Source: Duganella sp. BJB476 (GTDB lineage Bacteria > Pseudomonadota > Gammaproteobacteria > Burkholderiales > Burkholderiaceae_D). From it: a stretch of 64,000 nt of DNA. How positions within the stretch are numbered: the stretch's first letter is position 1; the number at the start of each line of letters is the position of its first letter. Positions 36,732 through 47,390 of the stretch are shown here, in pieces. The stretch spans positions 62,001 to 126,000 of the forward strand of contig NZ_QVIO01000001.1 of the NCBI RefSeq assembly GCF_003416895.1, given 5' to 3'. Below the pieces are notes generated by a model. It made no database searches. It had not been told where the DNA came from and saw only the letters and a list, made by a program, of their open reading frames with translations. The translations under genes and the position numbers were made by a program.

Positions 36732-37552
36732 TGACCTTCCTGGCGCAGCGTAGCCGGCTCAGTCTCGTCGCCTTGTGCGCGGCAGGGGCGTTGGCCGGCT
36801 GTGCGTCGCCAGGACCTGAACGCGGCAAGAGCGGCCAGGCCGAGCTGACCACCGTGTCGGACCAGACCGCCGCCCAGCGCAAGGTGGAGATCCGCATGCA
36901 GCTGGCGGTCGGCTACTTCGAGCAGGCGCAGTACACCTTCGCGCTGGACGAAGTGAAGCTGGCGCTGGCGGCCGATCCGAACTACGCCGACGGCTACGGC
37001 ATGCGCGGCCTGATTTACCAGGCGATGGGCGAGAACGGCCTGGCCGAAGACAACTTCGTTCGCGCTCGCAAGCTGGCGCCGGCGAATCCGGATTTGGCCA
37101 ACAATTACGGCTCCTTCCTGTGTCAGGCCGGCCGCGTGGCCGAGGCGCTGCCGTTGTTCGATGCAGCCCTGGGCAACCGTGCCTACCGTTCGCCGGCCAA
37201 CGCCGCGAACAACGCCGGTTCCTGCGCATTGAAGATCAAGGACTACGCCAGCGCGGAGCGTTATCTGCTGCAAGCCTTGCAGTTGACGCCCGACCTGCCG
37301 GCCACCAACGCCAATCTGGCGCGGGTTTATTTTGAAAAGCGCGATTATGTGCGCGCCAATTTCTTCATTACCCGTCTGAACAAGGTGGCAAAGATGGAGA
37401 GCCTGACGGCCGATGTGCTGTGGCTCGGGATTAAGGTGCAGCATAGAGTGGGCGACACGGGTGCGGAAACCAGCTGGGCGACGCAATTGCGCCGCCACCA
37501 CCCCGGTTCGACCGAGTATGCTGCTTATCAACGTGGGGCGTTTGATGAGTGA
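36731..37552 (+). CDS. pilF: Type IV pilus biogenesis lipoprotein PilF/PilW
   Basis: 273 aa. Lipoprotein signal with lipobox LAGC (Cys24). The mature part is a chain of about six TPR units: QRKVEIRMQLAVGYFEQAQYTFALDEVKLAL, ADGYGMRGLIYQAMGENGLAEDNF, DLANNYGSFLCQAGRVAEAL and more. PilF/PilW is the pilotin that delivers and stabilises the secretin PilQ in the outer membrane. It starts within the rlmN stop (TGATG) and is followed by rodZ, a conserved betaproteobacterial order. Confidence 0.92.
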   Translation: MTFLAQRSRLSLVALCAAGALAGCASPGPERGKSGQAELTTVSDQTAAQRKVEIRMQLAVGYFEQAQYTFALDEVKLALAADPNYADGYGMRGLIYQAMGENGLAEDNFVRARKLAPANPDLANNYGSFLCQAGRVAEALPLFDAALGNRAYRSPANAANNAGSCALKIKDYASAERYLLQALQLTPDLPATNANLARVYFEKRDYVRANFFITRLNKVAKMESLTADVLWLGIKVQHRVGDTGAETSWATQLRRHHPGSTEYAAYQRGAFDE

Positions 37553-38561
37553 GACAGGGATACCAATGAATTCAGAGTGGGCAGAACCGCCAAAGGACCA
37601 GGGCAGCAGCCTGGCCACGCCCGGAGCACAACTGGCAGCCCAGCGTGAAGCGATGGGGCTGACGGTCGAACAGATTGCCGACCAACTGAAACTGGCGCCG
37701 CGCCAGGTCAAGGCGCTGGAAGCGGGCGACTACGCCGCGCTGCCGAATATGGCTGTGGTGCGCGGCTTTGTGCGCGCCTATGCCAAGGTCGTGAAGATAG
37801 ACGCCACGCCGCTGGTGGCGATGATCGAAGTGATCTCGCCGACCAGCCACGAGGCTGCGCCGCCGCGCAAGGAAATCGCCGCCACCTTCACCGAGTCGCG
37901 CTTCCCGTCGATGACGGGACGTTCGCCCGGCCCGGCCGCATGGCTGGTCGGCGTGGCGGTCGTGGTGGTGGTTGCCGCCGCCGGCGCGTATGCCTACCAG
38001 ACCGGTTTGATCCCGGCCACGCTGTTCCAGCGTTCGGACAAGGATGCATCGGCCAGCGCAAGCGCGGCCGCAGAGGCGACCAAGCCGGCCGACGTGCCGG
38101 TCGCGCCGATCGAAACCGCGCTGCTGAAGCCGGGCCAGGAAACGGCGCCGTTGCAGTCGCCAAGCGTGCCGCTGATTTCGGTGCCGCCGCAAGGCTCCGC
38201 CACGGATACGGCGCCAGCGCCAGCGACGACCACTCCGGCCGCCGCAGTGCCGGCACCAGCGCCGGCTCCGGCCGCGCCGGTCGCGCAAGTATCGCCGCCT
38301 GCCGCAGCTGCGGTGGCGGCCAACGGCACCCAGCTGGTGCTGAAGGTGACGCAGGATTCGTGGGTGGAAATCCGCCGCCCGGGCACGACGCCGCTGATTT
38401 CGCGGCTGGTGAAAGCCGGCAGCACCGAGACCTTTGACATCAAGGATCCGGCGCTGCTGATCGTCGGCAAACCGACTGGCGTGGAAGCCACGCTGGGCGG
38501 CGCGCCGCTGGCGTTGCCGCCGGTCGCGGGCGGTACGATTTCGCGCGTGAACATCAAATAA
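37545..38561 (+). CDS. rodZ: RodZ-like cytoskeleton/shape protein
   Basis: 338 aa from the ATG at 37545, which overlaps pilF by eight bases; an ATG at 37566 with CAGGG upstream is a good alternative. N-terminal cytoplasmic HTH ([37 protein letters not shown]), then a basic patch, one transmembrane helix ([20 protein letters not shown]), a Pro/Ala-rich periplasmic linker and a C-terminal DUF4115 domain ending in [15 protein letters not shown]. RodZ couples MreB filaments to the cell-wall synthesis machinery. Part of the pilF-rodZ-ispG-hisS order typical of proteobacteria. Confidence 0.92.
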   Translation: MSETGIPMNSEWAEPPKDQGSSLATPGAQLAAQREAMGLTVEQIADQLKLAPRQVKALEAGDYAALPNMAVVRGFVRAYAKVVKIDATPLVAMIEVISPTSHEAAPPRKEIAATFTESRFPSMTGRSPGPAAWLVGVAVVVVVAAAGAYAYQTGLIPATLFQRSDKDASASASAAAEATKPADVPVAPIETALLKPGQETAPLQSPSVPLISVPPQGSATDTAPAPATTTPAAAVPAPAPAPAAPVAQVSPPAAAAVAANGTQLVLKVTQDSWVEIRRPGTTPLISRLVKAGSTETFDIKDPALLIVGKPTGVEATLGGAPLALPPVAGGTISRVNIK

Positions 38562-38581
38562 TCAGTACGAGTACAACGATC

Positions 38582-39853
38582 ATGTCTTCAACGCAAACAG
38601 CTATTCCTTCGGGACCATTGAATCGCCGCGCCAGCCGCAGCGTGCTGGTGATGCACGGCCAGCGCAAGATCTGGGTGGGCGGCGACGCCCCCGTGGTGGT
38701 GCAGTCGATGACCAACACCGACACCGCCAACGTGATCGAAACCGCGATTCAGATCAAGGAGCTGGCGCGCGCCGGTTCGGAGCTGGTGCGCCTGACGGTG
38801 GACCGTCCCGAAGCTGCCGCCGCGGTGCCGTACATCCGCGAACAGCTGGACAAGATGGAGATCGACGTGCCGCTGGTCGGCGACTTCCACTACAACGGCC
38901 ACACGCTGCTGAACGATTATCCGGAATGCGCCAAGGCGCTGTCGAAGTACCGCATCAATCCGGGCAACGTCGGCAAGGGCGCCAAGCGCGATACGCAGTT
39001 TGCGCAGATGATCGAAGTGGCCGCGCGCTACGACAAGCCGGTACGCATCGGCGTCAACTGGGGCAGCCTGGATCAGGCGCTGCTGGCCCGCATCATGGAC
39101 GAAAACGCCGGCCGCGCCGAGCCGTGGTCCGCACAGGCGGTGATGTACGAGGCGCTGATCACTTCCGCCATCGAGAACGCCGTGCGCGCCGAAGAACTGG
39201 GCCTGGGCCGCGACAAGATCATCCTGTCGTGCAAGGTCTCGGGCGTGCAGGATCTGATCGCCGTGTACCGCGAACTGGCCAAGCGCTGCGACTATCCGTT
39301 GCACCTGGGCCTGACCGAAGCGGGCATGGGCAGCAAGGGCATTGTCGCATCGACGGCCGCATTGTCGGTGCTGCTGCAAGAGGGCATCGGCGACACCATC
39401 CGCATCTCGCTGACGCCGGAACCGGGCGGCGACCGCACCAAGGAAGTGGTGGTCGGCCAGGAGATCCTGCAGACCATGGGCCTGCGCAAATTTACGCCGA
39501 TGGTGATCGCGTGCCCGGGTTGCGGCCGCACCACCTCGACCACCTTCCAGGAACTGGCCGACAACATCCAGACCTATCTGCGCGACCAGATGCCGGAGTG
39601 GAAAAAGACCTATCCGGGCGTGGAGGCGATGAACGTGGCCGTGATGGGCTGCATCGTCAACGGCCCTGGCGAATCGAAGCACGCCAACATCGGCATCAGC
39701 CTGCCGGGCACCGGCGAATCGCCGGCCGCGCCGGTGTTCGTCGACGGCGCCAAGTTCGCCACGCTGCGCGGTGAGCGCATCGTTGAAGAGTTCCAGGAAA
39801 TCGTACTGAATTACGTGAAAAAGAACTACAGCAAAGAATATGTCCAAAACTGA
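38582..39853 (+). CDS. ispG: 4-hydroxy-3-methylbut-2-enyl diphosphate synthase (IspG/GcpE)
   Basis: 423 aa iron-sulfur enzyme converting MEcPP to HMBPP, the penultimate step of the non-mevalonate isoprenoid pathway. N-terminal TIM barrel ([39 protein letters not shown] in pieces, [24 protein letters not shown]) and C-terminal [4Fe-4S] domain with [10 protein letters not shown] and [10 protein letters not shown]. The end overlaps the start of hisS by 14 bases, which indicates coupled translation. Confidence 0.97.
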   Translation: MSSTQTAIPSGPLNRRASRSVLVMHGQRKIWVGGDAPVVVQSMTNTDTANVIETAIQIKELARAGSELVRLTVDRPEAAAAVPYIREQLDKMEIDVPLVGDFHYNGHTLLNDYPECAKALSKYRINPGNVGKGAKRDTQFAQMIEVAARYDKPVRIGVNWGSLDQALLARIMDENAGRAEPWSAQAVMYEALITSAIENAVRAEELGLGRDKIILSCKVSGVQDLIAVYRELAKRCDYPLHLGLTEAGMGSKGIVASTAALSVLLQEGIGDTIRISLTPEPGGDRTKEVVVGQEILQTMGLRKFTPMVIACPGCGRTTSTTFQELADNIQTYLRDQMPEWKKTYPGVEAMNVAVMGCIVNGPGESKHANIGISLPGTGESPAAPVFVDGAKFATLRGERIVEEFQEIVLNYVKKNYSKEYVQN

Positions 39854-41183
39854 AAAAATTGTAGCCGTCAAAGGCATGAACGACATCCTGCCGACCGACT
39901 CGCATCTGTGGCAGCTGTTCGAGAACACCGCGCAATCGGTGGTGCAAAGCTACGGCTTCCAGCAGATCCGCACGCCGATCGTGGAAAACACCGCGCTGTT
40001 CGCGCGCGCCATCGGCGCCGTGACCGACATCGTGGAAAAGGAAATGTACTCGTTCGAGGACTCGATGAACGGCGACAAGCTGACCCTGCGCCCTGAGGGC
40101 ACGGCCGGCACGGTGCGCGCGGTGATCGAGCATAACCTGGTCTACGAAGGTCCGAAGCGCCTGTGGTACACGGGCCCGATGTTCCGCCACGAGCGTCCGC
40201 AGCGCGGCCGCTATCGCCAGTTCTACCAGTTCGGCTGCGAAGCCGTCGGCTTCAACGGCCCGGACATCGACGCCGAAATGATCATGCTGTGCCGCCGCCT
40301 GTGGGATGACCTGGGCCTGGAAAACATCCGCCTCGAACTGAACTCGATCGGCGACGCCGAAGAGCGCGCGCGCCACCGCGTCGACCTGATCGCGTACCTG
40401 GAAAAGCACGAGGACGTGCTGGACGCCGAAGCCAAGCGCCGCCTGCACAGCAACCCGCTGCGCATCCTGGACACCAAGAATCCGGCGCTGCAGGAAATCG
40501 TCACCGCCGCGCCGAAGCTGCTGGACTACCTGGGCGAGGAATCGCTGGCGCACTTCAACGGCGTGCGCAAGATCCTCGACCACAACAACATCCCTTACGT
40601 GATCAACCCGCGCCTGGTGCGCGGCCTTGATTACTACAACCGCACCGTGTTCGAATGGGTGACGGACGCACTGGGCTCACAGGGCACCGTGTGCGCCGGC
40701 GGCCGTTACGATCCGCTGATCGCCTCCTTCGGCGGCAAGCCGACGCCCGCCGTCGGTTTCGCCATGGGCATCGAGCGCCTGCTGGAACTGATGAAGGAAG
40801 CCGGCGAGCCGTCGGCTCCCGACCAGTGCGACGTCTACCTGGTGCATCAGGGCGAGGCGGCGCAGCTGCAAGCCTTCGTGCTGGGCGAGCGCCTGCGCGA
40901 CGCCGGCCTGGACGTGGTGATGCACGCCTCGACCGCCAATGGCCCTGGCAGCTTCAAGACCCAGATGAAAAAAGCCGATGGCAGCGGCGCCTCGTTCGCC
41001 GTCATCATCGGTGAAGACGAAGTCGCCAACCACACCGCCAGCGTCAAGGCGATGCGCGCGGAAGAGGGCGCAGCGCAGCAGTCGACGGTGCCGTTCGACG
41101 ACGTCGTCGATTTCGTGGTCGACCAGATCACCGACAGCGGCGACCATCACCACCACGTGCACGACGAGCATTGCAATCACTAA
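39840..41183 (+). CDS. hisS: Histidine-tRNA ligase with a His-rich C-terminal tail
   Basis: 447 aa class II aminoacyl-tRNA synthetase charging tRNA-His. Motif 1 region ([22 protein letters not shown]), motif 2 ([26 protein letters not shown]), the His-specific [15 protein letters not shown] and GGRYDPLI, and motif 3 ([13 protein letters not shown]) are all present, followed by a C-terminal anticodon-binding domain. The protein is about 20 residues longer than E. coli HisRS and ends in a tail carrying seven histidines ([14 protein letters not shown], last 14 residues). Overlaps ispG by 14 bases. Confidence 0.97.
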   Translation: MSKTEKIVAVKGMNDILPTDSHLWQLFENTAQSVVQSYGFQQIRTPIVENTALFARAIGAVTDIVEKEMYSFEDSMNGDKLTLRPEGTAGTVRAVIEHNLVYEGPKRLWYTGPMFRHERPQRGRYRQFYQFGCEAVGFNGPDIDAEMIMLCRRLWDDLGLENIRLELNSIGDAEERARHRVDLIAYLEKHEDVLDAEAKRRLHSNPLRILDTKNPALQEIVTAAPKLLDYLGEESLAHFNGVRKILDHNNIPYVINPRLVRGLDYYNRTVFEWVTDALGSQGTVCAGGRYDPLIASFGGKPTPAVGFAMGIERLLELMKEAGEPSAPDQCDVYLVHQGEAAQLQAFVLGERLRDAGLDVVMHASTANGPGSFKTQMKKADGSGASFAVIIGEDEVANHTASVKAMRAEEGAAQQSTVPFDDVVDFVVDQITDSGDHHHHVHDEHCNH

Positions 41184-41235
41184 GCCGTACTATTTATAAA
41201 CCCGCATTTACTTAACCTCTAGTAGACGAAACGAC

Positions 41236-41889
41236 ATGGCATACGATCTCGAAGAACAAGAACAAATTGCAACCCTCAAAGCATGGTGGGACAAGTACGG
41301 CAATCTGACCTCGTGGGTGCTGATCGCCGGCCTGGCCGCGTATTCGGGTTTCACCGGTTGGAACTACTACCAGCGCAACCAGGCGACGCAAGCCGCGGCG
41401 CTGTACGACGAAGTGCAGGCGGCCGTGAACGCGAAAGACAACGCCAAGGTGCTGCGCGCCGCCGGCGACATGGAAAGCAAGTTCGGCAACACCGCCTACG
41501 CCTCGATGAGCGCACTGGTGGCGGCCAAGAGCAGCTTCGAAGCGAGCGACCTGAAATCGGCCAAGGCCCAGCTGCAATGGGCGGCGGAGCATGGCGGCGA
41601 CGAGTTCAAGTCGGTGGCCAAGGTACGCCTGGCCGGCCTGCTGCTGGACGAGAAAGCCTACGATGAAGCGCTGAAGGTGCTGGCTGGCGACGTGGCGCCG
41701 CAGTTCGCCGGCTCCGTGGCCGACCGCAAGGGCGACATCCTGGTCGCGCAGAACAAGCTGGTGGAAGCCCGCGCCGCCTACCAGGCCGCGCTGGACGCCA
41801 CCGACAAGAAGAACCCGGGCCGTCAGCTGATCCAGCTGAAGTTTGAAGCCATCGGCGGCTCCGTGCCAGCCGCCAAGGACGCAGCGTAA
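41236..41889 (+). CDS. YfgM-family tetratricopeptide protein
   Basis: 217 aa. An N-terminal cytoplasmic stretch (EEQEQIATLKAWWDKYGN) precedes a single transmembrane helix (SWVLIAGLAAYSGFTGWNYY, about residues 28-47), and the remainder is helical TPR repeats exposed to the periplasm. E. coli YfgM associates with the Sec translocon and the chaperone PpiD to help outer-membrane protein transit. It is located between hisS and bamB, as in E. coli (hisS-yfgM-bamB-der), which supports the assignment. Confidence 0.9.
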   Translation: MAYDLEEQEQIATLKAWWDKYGNLTSWVLIAGLAAYSGFTGWNYYQRNQATQAAALYDEVQAAVNAKDNAKVLRAAGDMESKFGNTAYASMSALVAAKSSFEASDLKSAKAQLQWAAEHGGDEFKSVAKVRLAGLLLDEKAYDEALKVLAGDVAPQFAGSVADRKGDILVAQNKLVEARAAYQAALDATDKKNPGRQLIQLKFEAIGGSVPAAKDAA

Positions 41890-41936
41890 TTCATCGGCGC
41901 CGGCCGCTGCCGGCGCCTCCAGATCAAGGTTAAAAA

Positions 41937-43073
41937 ATGCGTATTACCGAAAAAGTTATTGCTGCAAGCGTGTTTGCGATGTTGGCCGGTTGTTCCTTGT
42001 TCTCGTCCAAAGAAACCAAGAACCTGCCGGCGCCGCTGGTGGAGCTGAAGGGCGGCACCACGCCCAAGACGGTCTGGAAATACTCGATGGGCAAGGCCGG
42101 CACCGCCGTCTTTACCCCGGCGCTGGTGGGCGACAGCCTGTACGTGGCCGACGCCGACGGCGCGCTGGCGCGCCTGAACGCGGCCACCGGCAAGGAACAA
42201 TGGCGCATCAAGACTGGCACCGACCTGACCGCCGGCGTCGGCAGCGACGGCGAGGTGATTGTGGTCGGCGGCGTCAAGGGTGTTATCCTCGCGTATGACG
42301 CCAGCGGCAAGCAACTGTGGAAAGCCCAGGCGTCGAGCGAAGTGCTGTCGTCGCCGGTGGTGGGCGGCGGCATGGTGATCGTGCGCAGCGTCGACAACCT
42401 GATCACCGCGTATGACGCCAAGACCGGCGCCAAGCGCTGGAACGTCACCCGCACCACGCCGGCCCTGACCCTGCGCAACGCGCCGGGCATGGTGGTCAAC
42501 GGTCCGAATGTGTACGTGGCCCAGCCGGGCGGCAAGCTGCTGGCGCTGGTGCTGGCCACCGGCCTGCAGCGCTTTGAAGTGGTGGTCGGCGAACCGCGCG
42601 GCGCCACCGAGCTGGAACGCGTCACCGACATCGCCGGCACTCCGGTGGTGCTGGAAAAAGATGTTTGCGCCGTGTCGTACCAGGGCCGCGTGGCCTGCTA
42701 CGACGCCATCACCGGTGCACCGCACTGGAGCAAGCCTGCTTCGTCCGACGTGGGCGTGGCGGTGGACCAGCGTTTTGTATTCGTCTCCGACGACAAAGGT
42801 GAAGTTGCAGCCTACAGCCGTGAAAACGGCAGCAACGCCTGGAAGAACGACAAGCTGGCTTACCGCCGCCTGTCGACGCCAGTTTCCTACGGCCGTGCAA
42901 TTGCCTTGGGCGACTACCAGGGTTATGTCCATCTCCTGTCACGGGAAGATGGCGCATTAATAGGTCGCGCCGCGACCGACGGCAGCCCGATCCAATCGGA
43001 CCCTGTCATCGCCGGCACGAATTTGATTTTCCAAACCCAATCAGGGACAGTGACCGCTCTCGCGGTCGAGTAA
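41937..43073 (+). CDS. bamB: Outer membrane assembly lipoprotein BamB
   Basis: 378 aa. Lipoprotein signal with lipobox LAGC (Cys19), then an eight-bladed beta-propeller of PQQ-like repeats: [63 protein letters not shown] and [12 protein letters not shown] at the end. BamB is the accessory lipoprotein of the BAM complex, feeding substrates to BamA. Precedes der with only four bases between them. Confidence 0.95.
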   Translation: MRITEKVIAASVFAMLAGCSLFSSKETKNLPAPLVELKGGTTPKTVWKYSMGKAGTAVFTPALVGDSLYVADADGALARLNAATGKEQWRIKTGTDLTAGVGSDGEVIVVGGVKGVILAYDASGKQLWKAQASSEVLSSPVVGGGMVIVRSVDNLITAYDAKTGAKRWNVTRTTPALTLRNAPGMVVNGPNVYVAQPGGKLLALVLATGLQRFEVVVGEPRGATELERVTDIAGTPVVLEKDVCAVSYQGRVACYDAITGAPHWSKPASSDVGVAVDQRFVFVSDDKGEVAAYSRENGSNAWKNDKLAYRRLSTPVSYGRAIALGDYQGYVHLLSREDGALIGRAATDGSPIQSDPVIAGTNLIFQTQSGTVTALAVE

Positions 43074-43077
43074 TAAA

Positions 43078-44424
43078 ATGAAGCCGGTAATCGCACTAGT
43101 GGGTCGACCCAATGTAGGGAAATCGACCTTGTTTAATCGTCTGACCCGCTCGCGCGACGCGCTGGTGGCGGACTTGCCTGGGTTGACGCGCGATCGTCAC
43201 TATGGCGAGGGCCGTGTCGGCGAACGTCCCTTCCTCGTCATCGACACGGGCGGCTTCGAGCCGGTCGCCAAGGAAGGCATCATGCATCAGATGGCGCTGC
43301 AGACCAAGCAGGCCGTGGCCGAAGCCGACATCGTCGTGTTCCTGGTCGACGGCCGCCAGGGCCTGACGCCGCATGACAAAACCATTACTGACTTCCTGCG
43401 TAAAAGCGGCCGTCCGGTCATGCTGGTCGTGAACAAGTCGGAAGGCATGCGCTACACCTCTGTCGTCGCCGACTTCTACGAACTGGGACTGGGCGAGCCT
43501 TACTCGATCTCGTCGGCACACGGCGACGGCGTCGCCGACCTGGTGGAGGAGGCGCTGGACCTGGCCTTCGCCCAGCGTCCGGACGATCCCGAGGAACTGG
43601 AAAAGACCGAGCACGGCATCAAGCTGGCGCTGGTCGGCCGTCCGAACGTCGGCAAGTCCACGCTGATCAACACCCTGCTGGGCGAAGAGCGCGTGATCGC
43701 CTTCGACATGCCGGGCACCACCCGCGACTCGATCGAGATTCCGTTCGAGCGCGAAGGCAAGCAGTACACGCTGATCGACACGGCCGGCATCCGCCGCCGC
43801 GGCAAGGTGTTCGAAGCGATCGAGAAATTCTCGGTCGTCAAAACCCTGCAATCGATCTCGGAAGCCAACGTCGTCGTGCTGATGCTCGACGCCCAGCAGG
43901 ACATCTCCGAGCAGGACGCCCACATCGCCGGCTTCGTGCTGGAGACAGGCCGCGCGCTGGTAATCGCCGTCAACAAGTGGGACGGCCTGCGCACCGACGA
44001 GCGCGACGAGATCAAGATCGACATCGACCGCAAGCTGGACTTCCTGTCCTTCGCCAAGATGCACTTCATCTCGGCGTTGAAGTCGCAGGGCATTGCTCCA
44101 CTGATGAAGTCGGTTGAATCGGCCTACGCCGCCGCCATGTGCAACCTGTCGACGCCTAAGCTGACCCGCGCCCTGATCGAGGCCGTGGAGAAGCAGGAGC
44201 CGCGCCGCAAGGGTTCGATCCGTCCGAAGCTGCGCTATGCGCACCAGGGCGGCATGAATCCGCCGGTGATCGTCATCCACGGCAATGCCCTGGACGCGGT
44301 CGGCGAGCCGTACAAGCGCTATCTGGAAAAGCATTTCCGCGACACCTTCCAGCTGGTGGGCACGCCTCTGCGCATCGAACTGCGCACCGGTAAGAATCCA
44401 TTCGCAAAAACTCAGTCGAAATAA
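43078..44424 (+). CDS. der: Ribosome biogenesis GTPase Der (EngA)
   Basis: 448 aa with two tandem GTPase domains: [32 protein letters not shown] (about residues 8-39) and [32 protein letters not shown] (about 186-217), each with NKxx-like base-recognition motifs (VVNKSEG, VNKWDG), and a C-terminal KH-like domain (about 360-440). Der is needed for 50S subunit maturation. Follows bamB in the same transcript. Confidence 0.97.
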   Translation: MKPVIALVGRPNVGKSTLFNRLTRSRDALVADLPGLTRDRHYGEGRVGERPFLVIDTGGFEPVAKEGIMHQMALQTKQAVAEADIVVFLVDGRQGLTPHDKTITDFLRKSGRPVMLVVNKSEGMRYTSVVADFYELGLGEPYSISSAHGDGVADLVEEALDLAFAQRPDDPEELEKTEHGIKLALVGRPNVGKSTLINTLLGEERVIAFDMPGTTRDSIEIPFEREGKQYTLIDTAGIRRRGKVFEAIEKFSVVKTLQSISEANVVVLMLDAQQDISEQDAHIAGFVLETGRALVIAVNKWDGLRTDERDEIKIDIDRKLDFLSFAKMHFISALKSQGIAPLMKSVESAYAAAMCNLSTPKLTRALIEAVEKQEPRRKGSIRPKLRYAHQGGMNPPVIVIHGNALDAVGEPYKRYLEKHFRDTFQLVGTPLRIELRTGKNPFAKTQSK

Positions 44425-44430
44425 GCGGTT

Positions 44431-44457
44431 TTTTTTGCAGGTGCGCCCTGCAAAAAA
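44431..44457 (+). other. Perfect hairpin upstream of hfq
   Basis: An 11-bp perfect stem: TTTTTTGCAGG and its complement around TGCGC. Preceded by a run of T and followed by a run of A, the opposite polarity to a standard + strand terminator, but T-rich on the - strand reading as well. It lies 6 bases after the der stop and could be a weak terminator or an RNA-processing site between der and hfq. Confidence 0.45.
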
Positions 44458-44607
44458 GGCAAAAACAGGTTACAGTGGCTTAGAAGCACCATTCCCGGCG
44501 TGGCGAACGGTGTTTCAGCGAAAATTGTTTGACTTTCGCTGGGCCACGTACTTGAAATTAAGCGTTTCGCCTCCAATTCCAACACAACAACATAAAATGG
44601 AGCTGTT

Positions 44608-44844
44608 ATGAGCAACAAAGGGCAACTGTTACAAGACCCATTCCTCAATGCCTTGCGCAAAGAGCATGTTCCTGTCTCGATCTACCTGGTCAACGGCATC
44701 AAGCTGCAGGGTCATATCGAATCGTTCGACCAGTACGTCGTACTGCTGCGTAACACCGTGACCCAGATGGTCTATAAGCACGCCATCTCCACCGTGGTAC
44801 CGGCACGCGCCGTCAACCTCAACATTGAATCCGAAGCGGAATAA
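44608..44844 (+). CDS. hfq: RNA chaperone Hfq
   Basis: 78 aa Sm-like protein forming hexamers that pair small RNAs with mRNAs. [46 protein letters not shown] (in pieces) covers the Sm1 motif, and [12 protein letters not shown] the Sm2 motif with the KH residues that bind U-rich 3' ends. The C-terminal tail is short, as in most betaproteobacteria. ATGGAG lies upstream. A 183-bp gap before the ATG, with an inverted repeat at 44516-44541, may carry its own promoter. First gene of hfq-hflX-hflK-hflC. Confidence 0.97.
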   Translation: MSNKGQLLQDPFLNALRKEHVPVSIYLVNGIKLQGHIESFDQYVVLLRNTVTQMVYKHAISTVVPARAVNLNIESEAE

Positions 44845-44892
44845 GCGCTTGCAACACAGCTTCTTCTCAACTCGCCCAGCCTTGACCGTCGT

Positions 44893-46077
44893 ATGCGCGC
44901 AGCTCTAGTCGGTATCGATTTCGGTCAGGGCGACTTTGCCGCCAGCGTCGAGGAACTGAACCTGCTGGCTCGCTCAGCAGGCGCGGAACCGGTGACGACG
45001 ATCACGGCCAAGCGTTCCTCCCCGGACGCCGCCTATTTCGTCGGCAGCGGCAAGGCCGATGAAATCGGTCTGGCCGTGCTGGATCACCGCATCGAAATCG
45101 TCATCTTCAATCACGCCTTGTCGCCTGCCCAGCAGCGCAACCTGGAAAAGCGCCTGAACATCCGGGTGCTGGACCGCACCAGCCTGATTCTCGACATCTT
45201 CGCCCAGCGCGCCGCCTCCCACGAGGGCAAGCTGCAGGTGGAGTTGGCTCAGCTGCAGCATCTGGCCACGCGCCTGATCCGCGGCTGGACTCACCTCGAG
45301 CGTCAAAAAGGCGGTATCGGTTTGCGCGGCCCCGGCGAAACCCAGCTCGAGACCGACCGCCGCCTGATCGGCGAGCGGGTCAAGGCCTTGCGCGCGCGCC
45401 TGGACAAGCTGCGCAAGCAGCATGAAACCCAGCGCCGTTCGCGCGGCCGCAGCCAGACGTTCTCGGTGTCGCTGGTCGGCTATACCAATGCTGGCAAGTC
45501 GACGCTGTTCAACGCCGTCACCAAGGCTGGCGTGTATGTCGCAGATCAATTGTTCGCCACGCTGGACACCACCTCGCGCCGTGTGTACATGGGGCAGGAA
45601 GTGGGCAACGTGGTGATCTCGGACACGGTCGGTTTCGTGCGCGAGCTGCCGCACCAGCTGGTGGCGGCGTTCCGCGCCACGCTGGAGGAGACCATCCATG
45701 CCGACCTGCTGCTGCACGTCGTCGACGCTTCGTCGCCGGTGCGCATGGAGCAGATCGAGCAGGTCAACCTGGTGCTCAAGGAAATCGGCGCGGACCATAT
45801 CCCGCAGATCCTGGTGTGGAACAAGATCGACGCCGCCGGGCTGGAGCCGTCGGTCGAGCGGGATGAATATGATAAGATTTCCCGCGTTTTCCTCAGCGCC
45901 CGCACCGGTCAGGGAACTGACCTTCTGCGCGGCGCCATCGTGGAATGGGCCAAGAATGCGCCGGGTGCCCGGCTCAATCAGGCCTACCACGTCGATGCCG
46001 AAGCAGACGAAGAATCAGCTGAACCCGCAGCGGAACCGGATAGCAGTCCCACCCTCACTCATGTCGGATCACACTAA
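44893..46077 (+). CDS. hflX: GTPase HflX
   Basis: 394 aa. N-terminal HflX domain (AALVGIDFG, then SSPDAAYFVGSGKADEI, FNHALSPAQQRNLEKRL) and a TRAFAC-class G domain: P-loop VGYTNAGKSTLFNAVT (about residues 197-212), DTVGFVRELP (switch II), and NKID. The C-terminal extension is shorter than that of E. coli HflX. HflX is a ribosome-splitting/rescue GTPase under heat stress. The final TAA shares its last base with the ATG of hflK. The ATG at 44893 has no strong ribosome site, so an alternative start is possible. Confidence 0.95.
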   Translation: MRAALVGIDFGQGDFAASVEELNLLARSAGAEPVTTITAKRSSPDAAYFVGSGKADEIGLAVLDHRIEIVIFNHALSPAQQRNLEKRLNIRVLDRTSLILDIFAQRAASHEGKLQVELAQLQHLATRLIRGWTHLERQKGGIGLRGPGETQLETDRRLIGERVKALRARLDKLRKQHETQRRSRGRSQTFSVSLVGYTNAGKSTLFNAVTKAGVYVADQLFATLDTTSRRVYMGQEVGNVVISDTVGFVRELPHQLVAAFRATLEETIHADLLLHVVDASSPVRMEQIEQVNLVLKEIGADHIPQILVWNKIDAAGLEPSVERDEYDKISRVFLSARTGQGTDLLRGAIVEWAKNAPGARLNQAYHVDAEADEESAEPAAEPDSSPTLTHVGSH

Positions 46078-47390
46078 TGCGTGTCTCGTCACTTATGAAA
46101 CGTCTCGGCCTGAAGCTGTCGCTGAACGATCCCCAATGGGGCTCGGGCAAAAAAGACGGCAAGCCGCAAGCCAATGAAGGCAAGAAGCCCGGCGAAGGGC
46201 CGCCTGACATGGAGCAGCTGTGGCGCGATTTCAATCAGCGCCTGAACAGCTTCTTCGGCCAGAAGAATCGTCCCGACGGTAACGGCGGCGGCAATGGCGG
46301 TGGCGGCGGTCGTCCCGACCTGGCCGGCATGCGCGCCACGGCCGGCGCGATCGGCGCCGTGATCGCGCTGATCTGGCTCGCCAGCGGCTCCTTCATCGTG
46401 CAGGAAGGCCAGGCCGGCGTGGTCTACACCTTCGGCAAGATCAGCCATGTGACCGGCTCCGGTTTCAACTGGCGCTGGCCGTATCCGTTCCAGAGCGACG
46501 AAACCGTCAAGGTCTCGCAGATGCGCATGGTGGAAATCGGCTACCGCAACAACATCAAGAACAAGCAGGCGCGCGAATCGCTGATGCTGACCGATGACGA
46601 AAACATCATCGACATCCAGTTCGCCGTGCAGTTCAAGCTGAAAGACCCGGTGGCCTGGCTGGTGAACAACCGCGACGAGGAGGAAACCGTACGCCAGGTG
46701 GCCGAGACCTCGATCCGCGAAATCGTCGGCAAGAACAAGATGGACTTCGTGCTGTACGAGGGCCGCGACAAGGTCGCCCTCGAAACCCAGCAGCTGATGC
46801 AGCAGATCCTCGACCGCTACGCTTCCGGCGTACTGGTGTCGAACGTGACCTTGCAGGCGGTGCAGCCGCCGGAGCAGGTGCAGGTCGCCTTTGACGATGC
46901 CGTGCGCGCAGGGCAGGACCGCGAGCGCCAGAAGAACGAAGGCCAGGCCTACGCCAATGACGTGATTCCCCGCGCACGCGGCAGCGCCTCGCGCCTGTTG
47001 CAGGAAGCCGAGGGCTATCGCTCCATGATCACCGAGAACGCCACCGGTAACGCCTCGCGCTTCAAGCAGGTGCTGGCCGAGTACCAGAAAGCGCCCGGCG
47101 TCACGCGCGACCGCATGTACCTGGAAACCATGCAGCAGATCTTCACCAGCACCAGCAAGGTGATGGTCGACGCCAAGTCCGGCAGCAATATGCTGTACCT
47201 GCCGCTGGATAAAATGATCGCCCAGGCCGCGGCCACCGACAGCGCCGCCGCTGCCGCCCGCGCCGCCTCGCAGGCTGCCTCCTCGTCATCGTCGTCCGCG
47301 CTGCCGGCCGAAGTGATGCCGCAGGTGGAAGTCAGTCGCCAGCGCGATTCACGCGCCCGCGATGCCTTACGTGAACGGGAGGGTCGTTAA
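46077..47390 (+). CDS. hflK: FtsH protease modulator HflK
   Basis: 437 aa SPFH/band-7 protein. A cytoplasmic N-terminus rich in Gly, Lys and Pro (about residues 1-85), one transmembrane helix (TAGAIGAVIALIWLASGSFIV), a band-7 domain (QEGQAGVVYTFGKISHVTGSGFNWRWPYPFQ, ...DPVAWLVNN...) and a coiled-coil C-terminal part with an Ala/Ser-rich tail. HflK and HflC form a large periplasmic cage around FtsH and restrain its proteolysis. An ATG at 46095 is an alternative start. Stop and hflC start share one base. Confidence 0.95.
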   Translation: MRVSSLMKRLGLKLSLNDPQWGSGKKDGKPQANEGKKPGEGPPDMEQLWRDFNQRLNSFFGQKNRPDGNGGGNGGGGGRPDLAGMRATAGAIGAVIALIWLASGSFIVQEGQAGVVYTFGKISHVTGSGFNWRWPYPFQSDETVKVSQMRMVEIGYRNNIKNKQARESLMLTDDENIIDIQFAVQFKLKDPVAWLVNNRDEEETVRQVAETSIREIVGKNKMDFVLYEGRDKVALETQQLMQQILDRYASGVLVSNVTLQAVQPPEQVQVAFDDAVRAGQDRERQKNEGQAYANDVIPRARGSASRLLQEAEGYRSMITENATGNASRFKQVLAEYQKAPGVTRDRMYLETMQQIFTSTSKVMVDAKSGSNMLYLPLDKMIAQAAATDSAAAAARAASQAASSSSSSALPAEVMPQVEVSRQRDSRARDALREREGR

